From: Accumulibacter sp.
GTDB taxonomy: Bacteria; Pseudomonadota; Gammaproteobacteria; Burkholderiales; Rhodocyclaceae
DNA: 7,760 nt
Direction: 5' to 3'
NCBI GenBank assembly: GCA_031284185.1
Contig: JAITAJ010000147.1
Span: forward strand, 1-7,760
Below, in pieces: positions 1-5,897 of this stretch. The translations under genes were made by a program, and so were the position numbers. The notes under the pieces were generated by a model that made no database searches, was not told the DNA's origin, and worked only from the letters and a program-made list of their open reading frames with translations. How positions within the stretch are numbered: the first letter of the stretch is position 1; each line of letters opens with the position of its first letter.

Positions 1-1311
1 GATCAGCCGTTCCTCGTCGCCGTTGACCACCCGCGCCATGCCGCTGACGACGATCCAGTGCTCGCTGCGGTGATAGTGCATTTGCAGACTCAGGCGAGCG
101 CCGGGTTTGACTTCGATCCGCTTGATCTTGAAATTGGCGCCGGTTTCCAGCACCGTGTAGCTCCCCCACGGACGGTTGACCAGGCAATGCAGCTTGTGCG
201 CTTCGTGCCCGCTGTCCTTGAGGCTCGCGTAAAGATGCTTCACTTCCTGGGCGCGTTTGCGTTCGGCCACCAGAAGCGCGTCCGGGGTGTCGACCACGAT
301 GAGGTCGTTTATGCCGATCGCGCCGATCACGCGCTTGTCGCCGCGGAAATAGCAGTTGCTGACTCCGCGCGTTATCACTTCTCCGCCTTCGATACGGTTG
401 CCGTTCGCGTCCGGCCCGGTCAGATCGCCCAGGGCGTCCCACGAGCCGATGTCGCTCCAGCCGATGCGGCACGGCACCACCGCGACATTGGACGATTTTT
501 CCATCACCGCGAAATCGATCGAATCGTCCGGCACCGCCGAAAAACTGTCGGCGTCCAGTTGAAGTTGCGAGACCTTCCGGCTTTTCACATGCGCCGATTG
601 CGCGATACAGGCGCGCATCGTGGCCATGATGACCGGACAGTGGCGTTCCATCTCTTCCAGCAACGCGCCGGCGGCAAAGCAGAACATGCCGGAGTTCCAC
701 CGATAACGCCCCGAAGCGAGGTACTCTCTGGCTTTTTCGAGATCGGGCTTTTCCACGAAACACCGGAGCTCGAAGCCGACGACGACGCCATCGGATTCGA
801 TCGGACGGTCCGGATCGGCTTCGATGTAACCGTAGCCGGTTTCCGGGCTTTCCGGCTCGATGCCGAAGGTCACCAGTTTCCCTTGCCCGGCGATCGTGAC
901 GGCGCGCGCCACCGCTTGCGCGAAGGCTTCCTGATCGGAAATCAGGTGATCCGCCGCCAGAACCAGCATCGAGGCGTCCCTTCCGTGCGTTTCGGCGATC
1001 GTCAGCGCGGCGGCGGCGATCGCCGGCGCGGTATTGCGCCCGAAAGGCTCCAGGACGAAACCGTTGGGCAGTTCGATGCCGCTGGCTTCGGCGATTTCGC
1101 CATAATCGTCCTGGGTCTTGAAGAGCAGCTCGCGCTTGGTCACCGTCACTACCTCGACGACGCCCGGCAGCGCCGCCCCGCGCCGCCAGGCTTTTTGCAG
1201 CAGGGTCTGTCCGTCGGCCAGACGGATGAACGGCTTGGGGTACATTTCCCGCGATACGGGCCAAAGCCTCGACCCCGCCCCCCCACACAGAAGTACTGGA
1301 ATCAGCTTCAT
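1..1311 (-). CDS. manC: Mannose-1-phosphate guanylyltransferase / mannose-6-phosphate isomerase, C-terminus cut by window edge
   Basis: This cytoplasmic bifunctional enzyme of the ManC/AlgA/XanB type makes GDP-mannose. One domain adds GMP to mannose-1-phosphate, and the C-terminal cupin domain interconverts fructose-6-phosphate and mannose-6-phosphate. The first 437 residues are in the window with no stop or frameshift. Visible motifs are the nucleotide-binding loop CGGAGSRLWP (residues 9-18), FVEKPD (185-190), the guanylyltransferase signature GWSDIGSW (284-291), the domain junction NRPWGSYTVLETG (about 382-394) and the isomerase metal-site motif QMHYHRSEHW (410-419). The family is usually about 470-480 residues, so roughly 35-45 are missing beyond the left edge. 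The ATG at 1311 places the N-terminal loop at the usual distance; only a weak GGGA about 10 nt upstream serves as ribosome binding site. It is the last visible gene of the rhamnose operon, 100 nt after rfbC. Whether the isomerase domain is intact to its end cannot be seen. Confidence 0.95.
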   Translation of the reverse strand, partial: MKLIPVLLCGGAGSRLWPVSREMYPKPFIRLADGQTLLQKAWRRGAALPGVVEVVTVTKRELLFKTQDDYGEIAEASGIELPNGFVLEPFGRNTAPAIAAAALTIAETHGRDASMLVLAADHLISDQEAFAQAVARAVTIAGQGKLVTFGIEPESPETGYGYIEADPDRPIESDGVVVGFELRCFVEKPDLEKAREYLASGRYRWNSGMFCFAAGALLEEMERHCPVIMATMRACIAQSAHVKSRKVSQLQLDADSFSAVPDDSIDFAVMEKSSNVAVVPCRIGWSDIGSWDALGDLTGPDANGNRIEGGEVITRGVSNCYFRGDKRVIGAIGINDLIVVDTPDALLVAERKRAQEVKHLYASLKDSGHEAHKLHCLVNRPWGSYTVLETGANFKIKRIEVKPGARLSLQMHYHRSEHWIVVSGMARVVNGDEERLI

Positions 1312-1411
1312 GGTGTCATCATCCCGCGGCCTGAAAGCGGCCGGAAAAAGTCGATCATCGGTGCCGGAACCTCACGCCGGGCCATGCCGATCCGGCCTGT
1401 GACGCCGGTCG

Positions 1412-1963
1412 TCAGACACCGATGCCTTTCACGTCGGCGAACGGCATACCCGCGCCGTCCTTGCCGGAGAGAATCGGAGCGCCGTTCAGGGGCCAGTCGA
1501 TCGCCAGGCGCGGATCGTTCCACAGAATGCAGCGTTCAAGCTCGGGCGCGTAGTATTCCGTCGTTTTGTACAGGAACTCGGCGTACTCGCTCAATACCAG
1601 GAAACCGTGCGCGAATCCCGGCGGAATCCAGAGCTGGCGCCCGTTGCCGGCGGAGAGGGTTTCCCCGATCCATTGGCCGAAGGTCGGCGAATCCGCGCGG
1701 ATATCGACGGCCACGTCGAAGACCTCGCCCAGCACGACCCGCACCAGCTTACCCTGCGCCTTCGGCGGGAGCTGATGGTGCAGACCGCGCAGGACGTTCT
1801 TCGCGCTGCGCGAATGGTTGTCCTGGACGAAATCGGCATCCTGCCCGGTAAGCTCGCGGAACGTCCGCCGATTGTAACTTTCGTAGAAAAAGCCGCGCGC
1901 GTCGCCGAACACCTTGGGTTCGATGAGCAGAACGTCGGGAATGGCGAGCGGAGTGGCTTTCAT
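1412..1963 (-). CDS. rfbC: dTDP-4-dehydrorhamnose 3,5-epimerase (RmlC)
   Basis: This enzyme performs the third step of dTDP-L-rhamnose synthesis: double epimerisation at C3 and C5 of dTDP-4-keto-6-deoxyglucose, as a cytoplasmic cupin dimer. The 183 residues match the usual family length. Seen motifs are GFFYESYN (24-31), QDNHSRSAKNVLRGLHHQ (47-64), WIPPGFAHGF (112-121) and LYKTTEYYAP (131-140). The catalytic residues known in Salmonella RmlC (His63, Lys73, Tyr133, Asp170) have counterparts at His62, Lys72, Tyr132 and Asp169, a constant one-residue offset, so the enzyme should be active. The ATG at 1963 shares an ATGA overlap with the rfbA stop, implying translational coupling. An AAGGACAGGG stretch upstream may act as a ribosome binding site. 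The stop is at 1412-1414. Confidence 0.97.
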   Translation of the reverse strand: MKATPLAIPDVLLIEPKVFGDARGFFYESYNRRTFRELTGQDADFVQDNHSRSAKNVLRGLHHQLPPKAQGKLVRVVLGEVFDVAVDIRADSPTFGQWIGETLSAGNGRQLWIPPGFAHGFLVLSEYAEFLYKTTEYYAPELERCILWNDPRLAIDWPLNGAPILSGKDGAGMPFADVKGIGV

Positions 1964-2847
1964 GCGAACACCCTGTCCTTCAACAGTCCGGACAGATAAT
2001 CGCCATAGCCCGACTTGGCCAGACGCGCGGCGGCTTCTTCCAGCCGCGCGTCGTCGATCCAGCCGTTGCGCCAGGCGATTTCCTCCGGGCAGGCGACCTT
2101 GAGCCCCTGCCGCTTTTCGATGGTCTGAATGAACTGGCCGGCTTCGAGCATCGATTCGTGCGTGCCGGTGTCGAGCCAGGCGTAGCCGCGCCCCAGGGGT
2201 TCGACGGCAAGCTCGCCCCGTTCGAGATAGCGCTGGTTCAAATCGGTGATTTCAAGCTCACCGCGCGCGGACGGCCTGATGGTTCTGGCCAGCTCGACGA
2301 CCCGCTCATCGTAGAAGTACAGCCCGGTCACCGCATAGCGGGACTTCGAGGCCTTCGGCTTTTCTTCCAGGCGGATCGCGCGCCAGCGCTCGTCGAATTC
2401 GACGATGCCGTAGCGTTCCGGGTCGCCTACCGCATAGGCGAACACGGTTGCCCCGGAAGTCTTCTTCGCCGCATTCTGCAAGAGCGCGGCAAGGTCGTGA
2501 CCGTGAAAAATGTTGTCGCCGAGCACGAGAGTCGAGGGGCTGCCGCCGATGAACGCCTCGGCGATCAGGAAAGCCTGGGCCAGCCCGTCGGGAGAGGCTT
2601 GCACGGCATAGTCGAGATCGATGCCCCATTGCCCGCCGTCACCGAGCAACTGCTCGAAGCGGGGCGTGTCCTGCGGTGTCGAGATCACCAGTATCTCGCG
2701 GATTCCCGCCAGCATCAGAGTGCTGAGCGGGTAGTAGACCATCGGCTTGTCGAAGATCGGCAGCAGTTGTTTCGACACCACCTGGGTCGCCGGATACAAG
2801 CGGCTCCCTGAACCGCCGGCCAGGATGATGCCTTTGCGGGTGCGCAT
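1960..2847 (-). CDS. rfbA: Glucose-1-phosphate thymidylyltransferase (RmlA)
   Basis: RmlA commits glucose-1-phosphate to the rhamnose pathway by forming dTDP-glucose from dTTP; it is cytoplasmic and in this family is usually a tetramer feedback-inhibited by dTDP-rhamnose. The protein has 295 residues, typical for RmlA. Seen motifs are the nucleotide loop GIILAGGSGSRLYP (6-19), SKQLLPIFDKPMVYYPLSTLM (25-45), LVLGDNIFHG (107-116, with Asp111 the expected metal ligand), EEKPK (161-165) and GRGYAWLDTGTHESM (219-233, with Asp226 the second expected ligand). The ATG at 2847 is preferred because a consensus AGGAGG lies 5 nt upstream. An in-frame TTG at 2871 would add eight residues, overlap ligE and ignore that ribosome binding site. 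The 3' end overlaps rfbC by ATGA. In most rml operons this gene directly follows rfbD; here ligE lies between them. Confidence 0.97.
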   Translation of the reverse strand: MRTRKGIILAGGSGSRLYPATQVVSKQLLPIFDKPMVYYPLSTLMLAGIREILVISTPQDTPRFEQLLGDGGQWGIDLDYAVQASPDGLAQAFLIAEAFIGGSPSTLVLGDNIFHGHDLAALLQNAAKKTSGATVFAYAVGDPERYGIVEFDERWRAIRLEEKPKASKSRYAVTGLYFYDERVVELARTIRPSARGELEITDLNQRYLERGELAVEPLGRGYAWLDTGTHESMLEAGQFIQTIEKRQGLKVACPEEIAWRNGWIDDARLEEAAARLAKSGYGDYLSGLLKDRVFA

Positions 2848-2858
2848 GGTTCCCTCCT
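2848..2858 (-). promoter_or_regulatory. Strong Shine-Dalgarno for rfbA
   Basis: On the minus strand AGGAGG (2858-2853) sits 5 nt before the ATG at 2847, inside the 20-nt gap after the ligE stop. It fixes the rfbA start and would let rfbA be translated independently of ligE, unlike the ATGA-coupled junctions elsewhere in the operon. Confidence 0.8.
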
Positions 2859-2867
2859 TTTTCCGTT

Positions 2868-3749
2868 TCAATGTTCACGCGCCCGGTAGTAGCTGGCAAA
2901 CCGCGGCAATCCCCGGCGAGTCAGTCCCCGGTAGCGATAGGTGACGATCGTGCCGATGGCCGGCGGCTCGCGCCGCACGGTGTCGGAAAGACCGCTGCCC
3001 AGACTGAATTCGGTTCCGTCCTCGGCGCGCACCCGCAGCGCGCCAAGCATCCCCTTGTATTTCCCCTTGCCGGGAACGTGGCCGATGACCCGCGCTTCCG
3101 CGTCATGGACGGGCTTCATTTTCAGGAGATCGCCGTTGCGCCCCGTGGAATACGGGGCGTCCGCGCGATGCAGCATGAGTCCTTCCCCGCCCGCGCGAAG
3201 CACGTCCGCCAGTTTCCGTTCGAGCGCCCGGCGATCTTTCACCTCGGTCTGTTCCACCGCCTGCAAGCACGGAACACCGGCTTCGCCGGCGATTTGCCGC
3301 AGGAGATGCGCCCGCTCGCGAAAGCTGCCCGGCGCGTCGGGCAGCTCGAAAATCATGTAGCGCACCTCGCGCCATTCCGCGTCGATGGGCGTCTCCTTGC
3401 GCACGATCCCGGACAGGCGCTCGAAGCGGCCGCGTCCGGCCCACAATTCTCCATCCAGAGGCCGCGCGGGAAATTTCTCCACGAACCACGGCGGCGCGCC
3501 GAACACTTTGCCGCTGCGCGCCCTGAGCCGGCGACCGTCCCAAAAGGCGCGGATGCCGTCGAGTTTTTCGCTGACGAGGTAAGAGGACACTTCGACGTTC
3601 TTGCCGATCGTCTCCGCCAGGAGGAGCGGCGGCGCTTCGTCGGCGCTCGCGGAAAGGATGGCGCACGAAAGCAGCGCCACGGCCCATGCCGCGCGGGCGG
3701 CCAGCCGCGAGAAAGGAGGCCGGCGCGAGCGATGAGCGCGTGTGTTCAT
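2868..3749 (-). CDS. ligE: Exported minimal ATP-dependent DNA ligase (LigE type)
   Basis: This is a short ATP-dependent DNA ligase with only an adenylation domain and an OB-fold domain, of the LigE class found in some beta- and gammaproteobacteria. It would seal nicks in duplex DNA via an enzyme-AMP intermediate. Its 293 residues begin with a secretion signal: basic residues 1-19, a hydrophobic core AWAVALLSCAILS (21-33), then ASA-DEA, a likely signal-peptidase cut near 36/37. Seen motifs are EKLDGIRA (61-68, nucleophile Lys62), LDGELW (98-103), YMIFELPD (131-138, motif III), GEGLMLHR (188-195, motif IV) and LLKMKP (208-213, motif V). An OB domain follows, with GKGKYKGMLGALRV (227-240) and the terminal PRFASYYRAR. 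It overlaps rfbD by ATGA, so it belongs to the operon, but its start has no Shine-Dalgarno and lies in a strong hairpin. LigE has been linked to extracellular or incoming DNA; a role here is inference. An LLSC lipobox-like alternative exists. Confidence 0.93.
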   Translation of the reverse strand: MNTRAHRSRRPPFSRLAARAAWAVALLSCAILSASADEAPPLLLAETIGKNVEVSSYLVSEKLDGIRAFWDGRRLRARSGKVFGAPPWFVEKFPARPLDGELWAGRGRFERLSGIVRKETPIDAEWREVRYMIFELPDAPGSFRERAHLLRQIAGEAGVPCLQAVEQTEVKDRRALERKLADVLRAGGEGLMLHRADAPYSTGRNGDLLKMKPVHDAEARVIGHVPGKGKYKGMLGALRVRAEDGTEFSLGSGLSDTVRREPPAIGTIVTYRYRGLTRRGLPRFASYYRAREH

Positions 3750-3760
3750 CGCTCGCGCCG
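3721..3760 (-). repeat. Perfect 15-bp inverted repeat enclosing the rfbD stop and ligE start
   Basis: The arms at 3721-3735 (CGGCGCGAGCGATGA on the plus strand) and 3746-3760 are exact reverse complements, separated by the 10-nt loop GCGCGTGTGT. In the operon mRNA this forms a very GC-rich hairpin whose 5' arm carries the ATGA that ends rfbD and begins ligE. No U-tract follows in the direction of transcription, only a pyrimidine-rich CCTCCTTTCTC, so a classic intrinsic terminator is unlikely. Sequestering the ligE start so that it is opened by ribosomes finishing rfbD is the most natural reading, but that is inference. Confidence 0.85.
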
Positions 3761-4684
3761 AACGCTGCCCGGCGTCCGCTCTTCAAGACTTGCGACCGGC
3801 CACTCGTCGAGCAGACGCCTGACGCCGACGCGCCAGTCGGGCAGGTACAACCCGAACGCCTTGCGCAGCTTGCCCGTATCGAGTCGCGAATTCGCCGGAC
3901 GCCGCGCGGGCGTGGGGTAGGCCGAGCCTGGAATCGCCTCGATCCGGTCCGCCGCGACGCGCAAGGGATGCCCTGCCCGGCGCGCTTCTTCGATCACGAA
4001 ACAGGCGTAGGCGTGCCAGCTCGTCTCGCCTCCCGCGGTCAGGTGGTACAGGCCGGCCAATCGTGGCTGGCTTTCCACCGCCCGGAGGGCGTGCGCCGTC
4101 ACGTCGGCCAGAAGATCGGCCCCCGTCGGCGCGCCGATCTGATCGTCGATGACGCGCAGATCATCGCGTTCGGCGGCGAGGCGAAGCATGGTCCTGACGA
4201 AATTCGCGCCACGCGCCGCATACACCCAACTGGTACGGAAAATGAGGTGCTTCGCGCAGCGCGCGGCGGCATACTCTCCTTCGAGCTTGGTCCGGCCATA
4301 GACGGAAAGCGGGCCGGTCGGGTCGGTTTCCACGCGCGGCAGCGTTCCGCCGCCGTCGAAGACATAATCGGTCGAATAATGCACGAACCAGGCGCCGAGC
4401 CGTTCCGCCGCTTCGGCCAGGACAGCCGGCGCCTGGGCATTGATCGAGCGCGCCAGTTCGGGTTCCGACTCGGCCTTGTCCACCGCCGTGTAGGCCGCCG
4501 CGTTGACGATGACTTGCGGCGCCACGCGGCGGACGGTTTCCGCGATGCCGGCAAGATCGGTGAAATCGCCGCACAACGCGCCTTGCGTGTCGAAGTCGAC
4601 GGCGACGCTCTCGCCCAGTGGCGCCAGGCTGCGTTGCAGCTCCCAGCCGAGCTGTCCGTTCTTGCCGAACAGAAGAATCTTCAT
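3746..4684 (-). CDS. rfbD: dTDP-4-dehydrorhamnose reductase (RmlD)
   Basis: RmlD catalyses the last step of dTDP-L-rhamnose synthesis, the NAD(P)H-dependent reduction of dTDP-4-keto-L-rhamnose, in the cytoplasm. It is an extended short-chain dehydrogenase of 312 residues, slightly longer than the usual 290-300 because of an Arg-rich tail (about 299-312). Seen motifs are the Rossmann loop GKNGQLG (7-13), NAAAYTAVDKAE (61-72), YSTDYVFDG (103-111), YGRTK (129-133) and FRTSWVYA (149-156). The Salmonella catalytic triad Thr104-Tyr128-Lys132 corresponds to Thr105, Tyr129 and Lys133. The start ATG at 4684 overlaps the rfbB stop (ATGA) and has only a weak ribosome binding site, which fits translational coupling. 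The last codons form one arm of the inverted repeat at 3721-3760. Confidence 0.97.
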   Translation of the reverse strand: MKILLFGKNGQLGWELQRSLAPLGESVAVDFDTQGALCGDFTDLAGIAETVRRVAPQVIVNAAAYTAVDKAESEPELARSINAQAPAVLAEAAERLGAWFVHYSTDYVFDGGGTLPRVETDPTGPLSVYGRTKLEGEYAAARCAKHLIFRTSWVYAARGANFVRTMLRLAAERDDLRVIDDQIGAPTGADLLADVTAHALRAVESQPRLAGLYHLTAGGETSWHAYACFVIEEARRAGHPLRVAADRIEAIPGSAYPTPARRPANSRLDTGKLRKAFGLYLPDWRVGVRRLLDEWPVASLEERTPGSVRRER

Positions 4685-5751
4685 CGGTCCATGTCCACGT
4701 AATTTTTTTCCAGCCAGTCGCGGTAGGCGCCGGATTGCACGTTGGCCAGCCAGTCCGGGTGATCGAGATACCAGCGCACGGTCTTGCGAAGGCCGCTGGC
4801 GAAAGTTTCCGCCGGGCGCCAGGAGAGTTCGCGCTCGATCTTGCCGGCGTCGATGGCGTACCGCCGGTCATGACCGGGACGGTCGGCGACGTGGGCGATC
4901 TGTTCGCCGTAGGATTGGCCGTCCGCCCTGGGACGCCATTCGTCGAGCAGATCGACGATGGCATGAACGATGTCGAGGTTGGGCTTTTCGCTCCAGCCGC
5001 CGATGTTGTAGGTTTCGCCGGGAGTACCCGCGTCGAGGACGCGCCGGATGGCTGCGCAGTGATCGCTCACATATAGCCAGTCCCGAATCTGCATACCGTC
5101 GCCGTAGATGGGCAGGTGTTTGCCGGCGAGCGCGTTGACGATGATCAGGGGGATGAGCTTTTCGGGAAACTGGCAGGGGCCGTAATTGTTGGAACAGTGG
5201 GTCGTCAGGACCGGCAGGCCGTAGGTGTGATGATAGGCGCGCACGAGATGGTCGGAAGCCGCCTTGGATGCGGAATAGGGGCTGTTGGGCTGATAGCGGT
5301 GGGTTTCGGAGAAGGCCGGGGCGTTTGCGTCGAGCGAGCCGTAAACCTCGTCGGTGGAAACGTGCAGGAAGCGGAAGCGGGATCTTGCGGTTTCATCCAT
5401 CGCCGAAAAATGGGCGCGGACGCATTCGAGCAGGTTGAAGGCGCCGACGATGTTGGTCTGGATGAAATCGCCGGGGCCGTGGATCGAGCGGTCGACGTGG
5501 CTCTCCGCGGCGAAATTGATCACCGCGCGCGGCGTATGCTTCCGCAACAGGCGCTCGATGAATGGCCTTTCGCCGATGTCGCCCCGAATGAAGACGTAAC
5601 GCGGATCGCCGCGCAATTCCGCGAGATTTTCCAGGTTTCCGGCGTAAGTCAGCTTGTCCAGGTTGATGACCGGCTCGCTCCGCTCCGCCAGCCAGTCGAT
5701 GACGAAGTTGCTGCCGATGAAACCCGCGCCGCCGGTTACCAGGACGGTCAT
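4681..5751 (-). CDS. rfbB: dTDP-glucose 4,6-dehydratase (RmlB)
   Basis: RmlB carries out the second step of the rhamnose pathway, converting dTDP-glucose to dTDP-4-keto-6-deoxyglucose with bound NAD+. It is a cytoplasmic dimer of the extended short-chain dehydrogenase family. The 356 residues match the normal length. Seen motifs are TGGAGFIGSNF (6-16), the LDKLTYAGNLENL signature (31-43), NFAAESHVDRSI (79-90), the catalytic VSTDEVYG (131-138, with Thr133-Asp134-Glu135), YSASK (159-163, Tyr159 and Lys163) and the substrate-binding SNNYGPCQFPEKLIPL (187-202). It is the first gene of the operon. Its ATG at 5751 has GGAG 6 nt upstream and lies about 27 nt downstream of the likely transcription start. 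It overlaps rfbD by ATGA. Confidence 0.98.
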   Translation of the reverse strand: MTVLVTGGAGFIGSNFVIDWLAERSEPVINLDKLTYAGNLENLAELRGDPRYVFIRGDIGERPFIERLLRKHTPRAVINFAAESHVDRSIHGPGDFIQTNIVGAFNLLECVRAHFSAMDETARSRFRFLHVSTDEVYGSLDANAPAFSETHRYQPNSPYSASKAASDHLVRAYHHTYGLPVLTTHCSNNYGPCQFPEKLIPLIIVNALAGKHLPIYGDGMQIRDWLYVSDHCAAIRRVLDAGTPGETYNIGGWSEKPNLDIVHAIVDLLDEWRPRADGQSYGEQIAHVADRPGHDRRYAIDAGKIERELSWRPAETFASGLRKTVRWYLDHPDWLANVQSGAYRDWLEKNYVDMDR

Positions 5752-5757
5752 TACTCA

Positions 5758-5761
5758 CTCC
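5758..5761 (-). promoter_or_regulatory. Ribosome binding site of rfbB
   Basis: GGAG on the minus strand lies 6 nt before the ATG at 5751. It supports that start and is the translation entry point of the operon; rfbD downstream appears to depend on coupling. Confidence 0.65.
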
Positions 5762-5784
5762 AGCTCATTTCAGATCGAGGAGGA

Positions 5785-5814
5785 ATCATAACGGCAAAGC
5801 GGCGAAGCTGGCAA
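5785..5814 (-). promoter_or_regulatory. Sigma70-type promoter of the rhamnose operon
   Basis: Reading the minus strand, TTGCCA (5814-5809, five of six to TTGACA) is followed after 18 nt by TATGAT (5790-5785, five of six to TATAAT). Transcription would begin near 5778, leaving a leader of about 27 nt before rfbB. It is the best promoter match in the divergent region. No terminator or riboswitch-like structure lies between it and the first gene. Confidence 0.65.
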
Positions 5815-5836
5815 TTTCCGGGAAGATCGAGCGCGC

Positions 5837-5850
5837 CGGATACCTATCCG
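5837..5850. promoter_or_regulatory. Small dyad in the divergent promoter region (possible operator)
   Basis: CGGATA-CC-TATCCG is a perfect 6-bp dyad with a 2-nt spacer. It sits 22 bp upstream of the operon -35 element and where the -35 of the plus-strand gene would be. The symmetry suits a dimeric regulator, but a 6-bp dyad can occur by chance and no regulator gene is in the window. Confidence 0.3.
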
Positions 5851-5864
5851 CCCGAAGCTCACGT

Positions 5865-5870
5865 TATACT
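5865..5870 (+). promoter_or_regulatory. Possible -10 element for the divergent plus-strand gene
   Basis: TATACT (five of six to TATAAT) lies 27 bp before the ATG at 5898. No recognisable -35 is found 16-18 nt upstream and there is no extended -10 TG, so if real it may need an activator, perhaps acting at the dyad 5837-5850. Confidence 0.35.
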
Positions 5871-5897
5871 CTGCGCGTACCCGTTGATCCGTTTGCC

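Noticed and set aside
1308..1385. A 25-codon minus-strand frame whose TGA overlaps the manC ATG (ATGA)
   Set aside because: It could be a leader peptide coupled to manC, but it has only a weak ribosome binding site, an Arg-rich composition typical of shadow frames, and an ATGA overlap that chance can give. Conservation of the 100-nt spacer in relatives would be needed.
58..1851. Long plus-strand open frame (597 codons) across manC and rfbC
   Set aside because: It is the codon-aligned antisense of manC and continues antisense through rfbC. Its translation is Arg/His/Ala-rich with no family motifs, while the minus strand carries complete enzyme signatures. High GC at third positions explains the missing stops.
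2848..2871. TTG at 2871 as the start of rfbA, giving an eight-residue N-terminal extension
   Set aside because: The ATG at 2847 has a consensus AGGAGG at ideal spacing and gives the normal RmlA N-terminus; the extension would translate its own Shine-Dalgarno region.
2871..3920. Plus-strand open frame of 349 codons opposite ligE
   Set aside because: It is antisense to a gene with all ligase motifs and shows no recognisable domain; it is a high-GC shadow.
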